Of a stretch of DNA of 64,000 nucleotides, positions 57,804 through 64,000 are shown piece after piece. Position numbers and translations under genes: made by a program. The DNA lies in the NCBI GenBank assembly GCA_903849645.1, contig CAINJJ010000030.1:62001-126000 (forward strand), written 5' to 3'. Origin of the DNA: an uncultured Acidobacteriaceae bacterium. GTDB taxonomy: Bacteria; Acidobacteriota; Terriglobia; Terriglobales; Acidobacteriaceae. Below the pieces are notes generated by a model. The model saw only the letters and a program-made list of their open reading frames with translations, was not told where the DNA came from and ran no database searches. The first letter of the stretch is position 1. The number at the start of each line of letters is the position of its first letter.

Positions 57804-58187
57804 CTAGACCAGCAGAACCGGGACTCCGTACCGGGTGAGCTGCTTGTCGCTGGTCACCAGGATCAGGCCTTCCGCCAGCGCTTGCGCCACCAATAGCCTG
57901 TCGAACGGGTCGCGATGATGAAATGGCAGGGCAGTTGCAGTTTCCACGTGCCGGAAGGTGATCAAGAGCTCGTTGAACCCGTATGCCGCCGCCAACTCGC
58001 TGACAGGAATGCGCAGACTCAGCTGGTTCAAGGCGAAGTTGATGCCCAGTTCCCAGGCGGTCGCTGCACTCACAAAGACGCTGGACCGCGGCAATCGAGT
58101 GAGGAGTTGGGTTCGAGCAAGACGCTGATTTTCCCCATCAAGCCAAAGCAACACATGAGAATCAAGCAGGTACCCGGCAGGACTCAA
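57804..58187 (-). CDS. PIN-domain toxin of a Phd-associated pair
   Basis: A 127-residue PIN protein: YLLDSHVLLWLDGENQRL starts with the first Asp, AATAWELGINFAL has the Glu, and HHRDPFDRLLVAQALAEGLI plus LVTSDKQLTRYG complete the acidic site. The HRDPFDRLLVAQA block is typical of this Phd-linked subgroup, a likely RNA-cleaving toxin. It overlaps the antitoxin gene by 4 nt. Confidence 0.9.
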   Translation of the reverse strand: MSPAGYLLDSHVLLWLDGENQRLARTQLLTRLPRSSVFVSAATAWELGINFALNQLSLRIPVSELAAAYGFNELLITFRHVETATALPFHHRDPFDRLLVAQALAEGLILVTSDKQLTRYGVPVLLV

Positions 58188-58459
58188 CGAAGGGCCTCAC
58201 GAAGCGGGTCTTCTTCGTCTCCCAGAAAATAGTCGATGGGAATGTCCTCATAGAAGGCCTCGGGAAGTTTCGGAAGCCCGAGCAAATTCTGACCAAAGGG
58301 CAGTGGGCCGGAGGCAGTTTCCTCTGGAATTGCCGCAGACAGCCTCGCCATCGGCTTGCCGGCCTTGGCAATCACGATCTCCTCGCCCTTCGCGGCCCGC
58401 TCCACCAGGCTGGAGAGCTGGGTCTTTGCCTCGTAGAGATTGACCTGGGTGACGGCCAT
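58184..58459 (-). CDS. Phd/YefM-family antitoxin
   Basis: A 91-residue protein starting MAVTQVNLYEAKTQLSSLVE then AAKGEEIVIAKAGKPMARL, the standard Phd/YefM DNA-binding half. The C-terminal half (FYEDIPIDYFLGDEEDPL) should block the toxin. The ATG at 58459 has GGAGG 8 bp upstream; an upstream in-frame ATG at 58519 would precede the promoter. Probably autorepressed. Confidence 0.9.
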   Translation of the reverse strand: MAVTQVNLYEAKTQLSSLVERAAKGEEIVIAKAGKPMARLSAAIPEETASGPLPFGQNLLGLPKLPEAFYEDIPIDYFLGDEEDPLREALR

Positions 58460-58481
58460 GGAACGGACCTCCGACGCTCTG

Positions 58482-58519
58482 ATTGTGCGCCTCTTGGTGG
58501 TGTTGGTCAAGTTGGTCAA
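58482..58519 (-). promoter_or_regulatory. promoter and direct repeats of the Phd-PIN operon
   Basis: On the minus strand, TTGACC (58510-58505), 17-bp spacer, CACAAT (58487-58482). The -35 is part of two adjacent 9-bp direct repeats TTGACCAAC (58519-58511 and 58510-58502), which may be antitoxin binding sites. Confidence 0.6.
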
Positions 58520-58650
58520 GTCAAGGTACTGTCCGGGCGATGCCGGAGAATCCAGGGGAATGTCGCGCGGGTTCTCTTTTTTATTTGCGGATTTGGCGGT
58601 TTGGCCTTACCTTGGCTCTGAGTTCCCAACCCAACCCTGGAGCGTTCCTT

Positions 58651-58944
58651 ATGCACTTTGTGGCAATGATGATGCAGAGCACCCCTGACCCGGCGGCAAT
58701 CCAGAAGGCGATGATCGCCATCATTCCAATCTTCATGCTCTTCCTATTGCTGGTTCTGGCCATCGTGATCGTGCCCTTCTGGTTCATCTGCAAGAAGGCC
58801 GGCTTCTCGCCCTGGCTTTCCCTGTTGAACGTGGTGCCCTTCGGCAATCTGATCCTGATCTATGTTCTGGCCTTCGCCGACTGGAAGGTTGTGCCCGCGC
58901 CTGTGCCGGGATGGCAGCAACCGCCGTATCCGCCGCAAAGCTAG
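58651..58944 (+). CDS. small membrane protein
   Basis: A 97-residue protein from an ATG at 58651 (MHFVAMMMQSTPDP). Two membrane segments: AIIPIFMLFLLLVLAIVIVP and LSLLNVVPFGNLILIYVLAF, with CKKAGFSPWLS between. The FWFICKKAGFSPW...GNLILIYVLAFADW pattern recurs in short bacterial proteins of unknown function near signal-peptidase-like or DUF-type families. The Pro-rich end (PAPVPGWQQPPYPPQS) is cytoplasmic or periplasmic. Divergent from the Phd-PIN operon. Confidence 0.65.
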   Translation: MHFVAMMMQSTPDPAAIQKAMIAIIPIFMLFLLLVLAIVIVPFWFICKKAGFSPWLSLLNVVPFGNLILIYVLAFADWKVVPAPVPGWQQPPYPPQS

Positions 58945-59014
58945 CAGCCCATTTGCAAGGGAGAGAAGTGGAAACATCGATTCTGCTTCTATCGGAAATA
59001 TTGTGGAACGATTT

Positions 59015-59103
59015 TGGTGCCCGGAGGGGGACTTGAACCCCCACGACCTGTCATAGTCTGCGGATTTTAAGTCCGCTGCGTCTGCCAGTTTCGCCATCCG
59101 GGC
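59015..59103 (-). tRNA. tRNA-Leu (TAA)
   Basis: On the minus strand: acceptor GCCCGGA/TCCGGGC, D-arm GGCGAAACTGGCAGACGC, anticodon stem GCGGA/TCCGC with loop CTTAAAA (anticodon TAA), a long variable arm typical of tRNA-Leu, T-arm GGGGGTTCAAGTCCCCC, and encoded CCA (59017-59015). A GATAAT -10-like hexamer lies at 59130-59125. Confidence 0.97.
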
Positions 59104-59198
59104 ACGGGTTGGCTTCCACCACGCATTATCGTACCTGAGCGCAGGAGGCACGAATACCCTGGAGCTTGGCAGGATTGCATCCCTGGACCGGGCTAACT

Positions 59199-59462
59199 CT
59201 ATTGCGACTTGCGGAAATTGATCGCTTCTCCGTCGAGCCGATATTCGGCAGAGCAGACATCGCCGCCGCAGATCATTGCGTCCCCGCAGCATAGCTGGCG
59301 GCGTGTGATCAAGCCCATGGTGCCGCAGCGGGGGCAGGACATGACGGCAACGTAGGGGTTTTGCGCATGACCCATCTTCGCCTGGTTTTCCAGCACGAAT
59401 ACCGTTCCGGGGTCCATTCTTTCGGGGATCCATTCTTCCAGAAACTGCAAATCGGCTGACAT
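59199..59462 (-). CDS. small cysteine-rich (zinc-ribbon-like) protein
   Basis: An 87-residue protein from the ATG at 59462 (MSADLQFLEEWIPERMDPG). Residues about 40-75 have MSCPRCGTMGLITRRQLCCG, then MICGGDVCSAEYRL: a CxxC followed by CC, C and C that could bind zinc, then a short tail. The RxxxCCGDxxxCGG pattern is not one I know by name. A longer frame to 59621 adds a low-complexity start and is not used. It is single. Confidence 0.55.
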   Translation of the reverse strand: MSADLQFLEEWIPERMDPGTVFVLENQAKMGHAQNPYVAVMSCPRCGTMGLITRRQLCCGDAMICGGDVCSAEYRLDGEAINFRKSQ

Positions 59463-59672
59463 GGTGCCCTCCGGTTTGGTTGAAAAAACGGGGCAACCCA
59501 TCGACCGGCCGCTCCCGTTGCACAACAACAGCAGGCTGCGAATGGCTTCCCGGAGGATGGAACTCCTCCGGTCAAGGACAGTGTGGGCTGCGGTGGCCGT
59601 TGAAGTCAACCGGAATCGCAAGCCTCGCTTGATGAAATGGATTCCCTTCGGGCCCGGCTCAAACGGGAACGG

Positions 59673-62036
59673 CTATCTGCCAGCCCCTGAGGCCGCGCTT
59701 TGCGGGCCGGCCAGCGCATCGATAGCCCGGTATGTTTCCATGTTGCGCAGGATTCCTTCAACGTACTCGCGGGTCTGGGTAAAGGGAATCGACTCAACGA
59801 ACTCGTCCATGCCCTGGTAGGGGCCGGCGGCCTCCCAATCGACCACGCGCTCGTCGCCTGCGTTGTAGGAGGCCAGCGCGTACTCGGTCACCCCGCCAAA
59901 GCGTTCCAGTCTCTCGCGGAGATAACGTGTGCCCAGGCGAATGTTGGTGGCCGGATCGAGCAGTTGAAAGGTCTCAAAGTGGCTCATTCCTTCTTCATGG
60001 GCCATCGCCTTGCCCACCGAAGGCAGCAACTGCATCAGCCCGTAGGCGTTCGCGTAGGAGATCACGGAAGGGTTGAACTCCGACTCCTGGCGAATGAGCG
60101 ACGCTACGAGGTAGGGATCGAGATTGTTCTTGGCCGACTCCGCCTTGATGGTGCCCCACCATGGCTCGGGAAAGAGGATGCGCCAGTATGCCAAGGGAAT
60201 CGCTTTGATGGGGGCGGTTGCGGCATACGGCAGCGCCCGCTTGAGCGCGCGCATGGCCCGGAATGCCTCGCCATACGAGGCGTAGATCTGCGCCTCAGCC
60301 AGAGCGCTCCAGGAGGAAGAGTCCGGGTCGGCCGCGATCTCCTGCGCGATGTAGTCGTTCAGCCCAGCATTGGCGAGCAGCTTTGCCTTGGCCAGGTGTG
60401 GGCTGTTGGTGGGGAAGCTCTCCTGCAACTGCGGCACCGGGGGCGCCTGAATGCGATCGAGTTCAGGGGTGGCCTCAACCGGCGCATTCCCCAGCGCTGT
60501 GAGCCGCTGACGAGCCATCTGCGCATAGAAAAAGTGCTGGTAGGCGCGAACCAGGGTGCGGTAGTTGGCTGCCGCCTGGGCCGGCTTGCGGTCCTGGGTC
60601 TCGTAGAGGCGGCCGCGCCAGTAGAGGGCTGAAACCGTCTCCGTGGCGCCTGGATAGAGGCGGATTTGCTCGTCAAAAAGTCGGGTGGCGTCGGCATAGA
60701 GCCCCTGCCGGTAGCTCAGCCAACCTGCACGCCAGTGGGCGGCGGCCGCGTATTTGTGCGACGGGAAATGCGTGGCCAGATAGCTGTAGTAGCCTGCCGC
60801 AACCGCATAGTCACGGCGCAGCATGTACATGTTTCCACTGGAGTAGAGCGCCTCGGCCAGCCACTGGCTCTGCGGAAACCTCGACTTCAGGGCGTCCACC
60901 ACCTGGGCCTGGTAGCTGAGATCACTGCGATTCCGCGCCAGTTCCATCAGCAGGTAGAGGCGGCGCGCGCCATTCTCGTTCTGCGCGTCGGCCAGCGCCT
61001 CGGCCTGCGCGGTGGACAGCTTTTTCAGCTTCAGATCGCAGGCCGCCGCCGCCACGGCAAAGCCGTTACGGCTCTCCGGGTCCAGGCTCGACTGGCGCGC
61101 CAGTGCACGGTACTGCTCTCCGGCGTCGCCATAGCGCCCGGCGTTGTAATAGGCGTCGCCCAGACTGCGCAACTCCGCAATGGTGAGGCTGGTTTCGGCT
61201 CCCATCGCCGTGAGCCGTGCCCGCGCAACCTCCGCCTCAGAACTGAGCGGATGCGCCAGCAGCAGGCGCTTGAAGAGGCGGTCGGCATCCTGCGTCTTAC
61301 CCAGGGCAAAGGCTACCTGCCCCTGCGCAAGCTGGTAGCCTGGGCGGTCCTCTGCGCCTGTGCCGGCGGCCGCCGTCAGCTCGCGCTGCGCTCCCGCGGC
61401 GTCTCCCATGGCAACCAGCGCGCTGGCCTCGAGTTCCGGGGCCTGGTCGACAAAGATGCTGTCTGGATAGCGCAGGGCAAACCCTTGCAGAAGCTGCTCG
61501 GCCGCTGCCTCGCTGCCCGCCTCGTGATTGGCGCGCGCCGCCAGAAAGTCGGCGTAGTCGGCCAGTTCCCCACCCGCCTGCCGCGCCTGCCGCAGGCTGG
61601 TGACAGCCTCCGAAAAGCGCTTGTCCAGCAGATAGGCGTGGCCCAGCGCCAGGTAAGCCGCGCCCGCCGCTTCTCCGGTGTGATGGTGCGCGTAATCCGT
61701 GACGCCGGTGTAAGCGGCCGGCGTGCGAAGAGTCGCCAATTGCTGGGCCATGGGCCGCAGTTCCGCCGAGGCAACGAACGCCAGCTTGATCCGCGCCGCA
61801 CGCGCGCGCCTCTTCGCCTTGGTTGCGGGACTGGCAGCGACCCTTCCCTTCTTGCCTTTTTTGGCCGGCGCTTTGGCTTTGTGCGTCTTCGATGCAGTCC
61901 TGGCGGCTGGGCTTGCCGCAGCAGCTGTCGAGCTCTGAGCGCAGGCCGGGAAGGTCAAGAGAAAAAGCGCCAGCAGGCACGCAAGGGAGCGGGAGAAGAA
62001 GACCGGGATGGAAGATGGGGAAGGCGCGACCCTCAT
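59673..62036 (-). CDS. soluble lytic murein transglycosylase with TPR-like region
   Basis: A 787-residue periplasmic protein with a signal peptide (SLACLLALFLLTFPACAQ), a basic Ala/Lys-rich linker (45-90), about 450 residues of helical TPR-like repeats (e.g. AAYLALGHAYLLDKRFSEAV, YNAGRYGDAGEQYRALAR) and a C-terminal GH23 domain. The catalytic Glu is in LIRQESEFNPSVIS; NAYGLMQLLPSVGKAMA, NIRLGTRYLRERLERFGG and YALASYNAGDERVVDW are GH23 motifs. It cleaves peptidoglycan glycan strands. The ATG at 62036 is used; a GTG two codons before is possible. Confidence 0.92.
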   Translation of the reverse strand: MRVAPSPSSIPVFFSRSLACLLALFLLTFPACAQSSTAAAASPAARTASKTHKAKAPAKKGKKGRVAASPATKAKRRARAARIKLAFVASAELRPMAQQLATLRTPAAYTGVTDYAHHHTGEAAGAAYLALGHAYLLDKRFSEAVTSLRQARQAGGELADYADFLAARANHEAGSEAAAEQLLQGFALRYPDSIFVDQAPELEASALVAMGDAAGAQRELTAAAGTGAEDRPGYQLAQGQVAFALGKTQDADRLFKRLLLAHPLSSEAEVARARLTAMGAETSLTIAELRSLGDAYYNAGRYGDAGEQYRALARQSSLDPESRNGFAVAAAACDLKLKKLSTAQAEALADAQNENGARRLYLLMELARNRSDLSYQAQVVDALKSRFPQSQWLAEALYSSGNMYMLRRDYAVAAGYYSYLATHFPSHKYAAAAHWRAGWLSYRQGLYADATRLFDEQIRLYPGATETVSALYWRGRLYETQDRKPAQAAANYRTLVRAYQHFFYAQMARQRLTALGNAPVEATPELDRIQAPPVPQLQESFPTNSPHLAKAKLLANAGLNDYIAQEIAADPDSSSWSALAEAQIYASYGEAFRAMRALKRALPYAATAPIKAIPLAYWRILFPEPWWGTIKAESAKNNLDPYLVASLIRQESEFNPSVISYANAYGLMQLLPSVGKAMAHEEGMSHFETFQLLDPATNIRLGTRYLRERLERFGGVTEYALASYNAGDERVVDWEAAGPYQGMDEFVESIPFTQTREYVEGILRNMETYRAIDALAGPQSAASGAGR

Positions 62037-62254
62037 ACTCACACTTTAAGCTGCTTTGATCGGCAGTTGCCGGCCGGGAACCATCGCCGTTACGCCGTTA
62101 CTCACCATTGTGGGATATCGACTCATCCCCCAGGACGGCGGCCGGCGCCACTTCTCCGGTTTGGTCCACCCCGCTGCCGTCCTTTACACTCATCTTTTGC
62201 GGGCCTCGCTTCTGCCGAGTCTTCTGGCCTGCGGAAATTTCGCAACCAACCTTC

Positions 62255-62881
62255 ATGGCGACCATCCAACCTATTGCAGGTGAACTCGAGCCGCATCCCG
62301 ACGTAGCCCTTGTTGAGAGGGTACGCGGCGGCGATGTGTCGGCCTACGACACCCTGGTGCGCAAGTACGAGCGCCAGGTCTTTCGTATCGCCCAGCACAT
62401 CACGCAGAACCGGGAGGATGCTGAAGACGTCATGCAGGACGCATTCCTGAAGGCGTATGAAAAGCTCGAGCAATTTCAAGGGAATTCGAAGTTCTACACA
62501 TGGCTGGTTCGGATTGCGGTCAACGAAAGCCTGATGCGCCTGCGCAAGCGGCGCACTGGAAAAATGGTCTCGATCGACGAAGATATCGAGACCGACGAGG
62601 GCAGTGTTCCGCGCGACCTGGCCGACTGGGCGCCGGACCCCGAGCAGAACTACAGCCAGACGGAGCTGGCCGAGATTCTGGAGAAGACCATCAAGGGATT
62701 GCCGCCGGGGTTCAAGGTTGTGTTCGAGTTGCGCGACGTGCAGGGGCTCTCGACCGAGGACACGGCAGAGGCGCTCGGGTTGAGCGTGCCGGCAGTCAAG
62801 TCGCGGCTGCTTCGGGCGCGGTTGCAATTGCGCGAGCGGCTGAGCCGCTACTTCCGCAGGAAAAAAGGGGTTGAGAAATGA
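62255..62881 (+). CDS. ECF-type RNA polymerase sigma factor (RpoE-like)
   Basis: A 208-residue sigma-70 family factor. Region 2: DVSAYDTLVRKYERQVFRIA, then EDAEDVMQDAFLKAYEKLEQ (region 2.1-2.2) and FYTWLVRIAVNESLMRLRKR (2.3-2.4). Region 4: GLPPGFKVVFELRDVQGLST and AEALGLSVPAVKSRLLRARL (helix-turn-helix). It resembles the RpoE/SigW group. The start (MATIQPIAG) is the first Met giving a normal N-terminus. Its stop overlaps the anti-sigma gene by ATGA, so activity is probably held by that partner until an envelope signal arrives. Confidence 0.93.
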   Translation: MATIQPIAGELEPHPDVALVERVRGGDVSAYDTLVRKYERQVFRIAQHITQNREDAEDVMQDAFLKAYEKLEQFQGNSKFYTWLVRIAVNESLMRLRKRRTGKMVSIDEDIETDEGSVPRDLADWAPDPEQNYSQTELAEILEKTIKGLPPGFKVVFELRDVQGLSTEDTAEALGLSVPAVKSRLLRARLQLRERLSRYFRRKKGVEK

Positions 62882-63114
62882 CGTGCACCGAGTTTCTGGC
62901 CCTTCTGGACGACCTGATCGACGACTCGGTAAGCACCGAGACGCGCGCGGAACTGCAGGAACACCTGCGCGGGTGCGACCACTGCGAAGTGACCCTCAAC
63001 ACGACGCGCAAGACCATTGAGATTTATCGCTCCCATGAGATCTATGACCTTCCCGCGGGCCTCCGCGAGCGGCTCCATGCCGCCATCATGGCGCGGTGCA
63101 AGAAGGGCTGCTGA
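62878..63114 (+). CDS. zinc-finger anti-sigma factor
   Basis: A 78-residue protein: MTCTEFLALLDDLIDDSVST, HLRGCDHCEVTLNTTRKTIE. The HxxxCxxC (HLRGCDHC) with an upstream Cys is the ZAS/zf-HC2 motif of sigma-binding proteins. It has no membrane helix, so it is likely a cytoplasmic redox- or zinc-responsive inhibitor of the ECF factor just upstream. Two more Cys end the protein (RCKKGC). Confidence 0.88.
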   Translation: MTCTEFLALLDDLIDDSVSTETRAELQEHLRGCDHCEVTLNTTRKTIEIYRSHEIYDLPAGLRERLHAAIMARCKKGC

Positions 63115-63195
63115 TCCGTTCAGCCTTGGAGCGGTGGGTCCCTTCGCTTCCCTTCTGGCACTCACCCCGCGGCATCATTTACCCTTGGCGAAGGT

Positions 63196-63918
63196 ATGAA
63201 TCTCAAGCAGACACTTCTGTTTCCCGCATTTGCAGTGGCCTTTGCTGCCGCGGCATCGACCGTGGCATTTGCCCAGCAGGCCGCCAAGCCCGCCGACGAC
63301 CTGCCCGACGCGCCCCAGGCAACCGCCGCGGCGCTCATTGCGCCCAACGGGCCAACCGTCGTCATGGACACCTCCATGGGGCGCATCACCTGCCAGTTCT
63401 TTGAGAAGCAGGCGCCCAAGACGGTGGCCAACTTCATCGCTCTGGCGGAGGGCGCCAAGGACTGGATCGACCCCGCCACCTCCCGCAAGGTGCACAACAA
63501 GTCCCTTTACAACGGCACGGTCTTTCATCGCGTGATTCCGGAGTTCATGGTCCAGGGCGGCGACCCCACCGGAACCGGCATGGGCGACCCCGGCTACTCC
63601 TTTGAAGACGAACTCGACCCCGACCTGAACTTCAACGTGCCGGGACGGCTGGCGATGGCCAACTCCGGGCCCAACACCAACGGCAGCCAGTTCTTTATTG
63701 CCGAGGTGCCCGTGGAGCACCTCAACCAGCACCACACCATCTTTGGCCAGTGCGACGAGTCGAGCTTGCTGGTGGTCAAGACCATCGCCCGCGTGGAGCG
63801 CGACAGCCAGGATAAGCCACTTACGCCGGTGGTGCTGAAGAAGGTGACCATCGTCCGCGAAGGGCAGCCGATGCCGCCTGCCCCCGCAGCAGCACCAGCC
63901 GCCGCGCCGAAGTCGTAG
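63196..63918 (+). CDS. periplasmic cyclophilin-type peptidyl-prolyl isomerase
   Basis: A 240-residue protein with signal peptide (KQTLLFPAFAVAFAAAASTV). The cyclophilin domain (about 50-215) shows VVMDTSMGRITCQFFEKQAP, YNGTVFHRVIPEFMVQGGDP, LAMANSGPNTNGSQFFIAEV and HHTIFGQC, with the FHR, Gln and Phe active-site residues. It speeds proline isomerisation in exported proteins. An Ala/Pro tail ends it. It follows the sigma/anti-sigma pair by 81 bp. Confidence 0.94.
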   Translation: MNLKQTLLFPAFAVAFAAAASTVAFAQQAAKPADDLPDAPQATAAALIAPNGPTVVMDTSMGRITCQFFEKQAPKTVANFIALAEGAKDWIDPATSRKVHNKSLYNGTVFHRVIPEFMVQGGDPTGTGMGDPGYSFEDELDPDLNFNVPGRLAMANSGPNTNGSQFFIAEVPVEHLNQHHTIFGQCDESSLLVVKTIARVERDSQDKPLTPVVLKKVTIVREGQPMPPAPAAAPAAAPKS

Positions 63919-64000
63919 ATTAGGACGTTCAACCCAACAGGATTCAGGCGCCTCAGGTATTCACTTCCATGACCTGCGATGTCCTGGACCGCACGCTGAA

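Noticed and set aside
63969-64000. Start of a further gene at the right edge (ATG at 63969)
   Set aside because: Only ten codons are visible and no ribosome site or family signature supports it.

Overview
This window looks like a piece of a high-GC, Gram-negative chromosome, most likely from Acidobacteriota (Terriglobia/Acidobacteriaceae type). That placement is an inference. It rests on strong G/C third-position bias; outer-membrane genes (TolC, TonB, beta-barrel protein, lipoproteins); an HpnJ-type hopanoid radical SAM enzyme; an ArgR-led arginine operon ending in a single-domain N-acetylglutamate synthase; and many secreted hydrolases. No phage, insertion sequence, integrase or CRISPR array was seen. 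The gene content is mostly chromosomal housekeeping with small accessory inserts.

Layout. 1-1.0 kb: the 3' end of ispG, then a vapBC-like toxin-antitoxin pair with an operator-like palindrome. 1.0-8.7 kb: secreted glycosidase, OB-fold-like protein, GT2 glycosyltransferase, MFS carrier, lipoprotein, a 92-bp tandem repeat array, a secreted protein and queF. 8.7-12.3 kb: a tightly coupled adaptor-TPR-TolC operon with no inner-membrane transporter. 12.5-16.9 kb: glutamine-dependent asparagine synthetase, hpnJ and two half-size DMT-type membrane proteins. 17-21 kb: tetraheme cytochrome c, GT39 membrane glycosyltransferase, HAD phosphatase, AhpD-like protein, tRNA-Asn. 21.3-29.1 kb: secreted esterase, SulP transporter, GNAT, a phosphofructokinase with pyrophosphate-type residues, a membrane protein, acyl-CoA synthetase.

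29.2-37.4 kb is the showpiece: argR-argC-argB-argD-argF-argG-argH plus a short N-acetylglutamate synthase. It is preceded by two ARG boxes spaced 3 bp apart over the promoter and closed by a strong terminator. Together these genes encode N-acetylglutamate to arginine under feedback repression.

37.5-46 kb: penicillin-binding transpeptidase, diguanylate cyclase, acetyl-CoA synthetase next to an MHS-type organic-acid symporter, a BrnA-like antitoxin fragment, and galE. 46-52 kb: TonB, a 600-aa secreted protein with a degenerate M48-like motif, an outer-membrane barrel and a clan GH-A-like glycosidase. 52-59 kb: hicBA, ftsH, tilS, ispD-ispF (with ispG at the left edge these belong to the MEP isoprenoid pathway, which also feeds hopanoids), a Phd-PIN toxin-antitoxin pair and tRNA-Leu(UAA). 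59-64 kb: soluble lytic transglycosylase, ECF sigma factor with zinc-finger anti-sigma partner, and a periplasmic cyclophilin.

The most unusual material is non-coding. A dispersed structured repeat family occurs at 3.5, 7.4 and 49.8 kb with compensatory stem changes, and is amplified into the 92-bp array. The arg operon has a nearly ideal ArgR operator followed by a leader hairpin, and argF-argG are separated by a 30-bp-armed inverted repeat.
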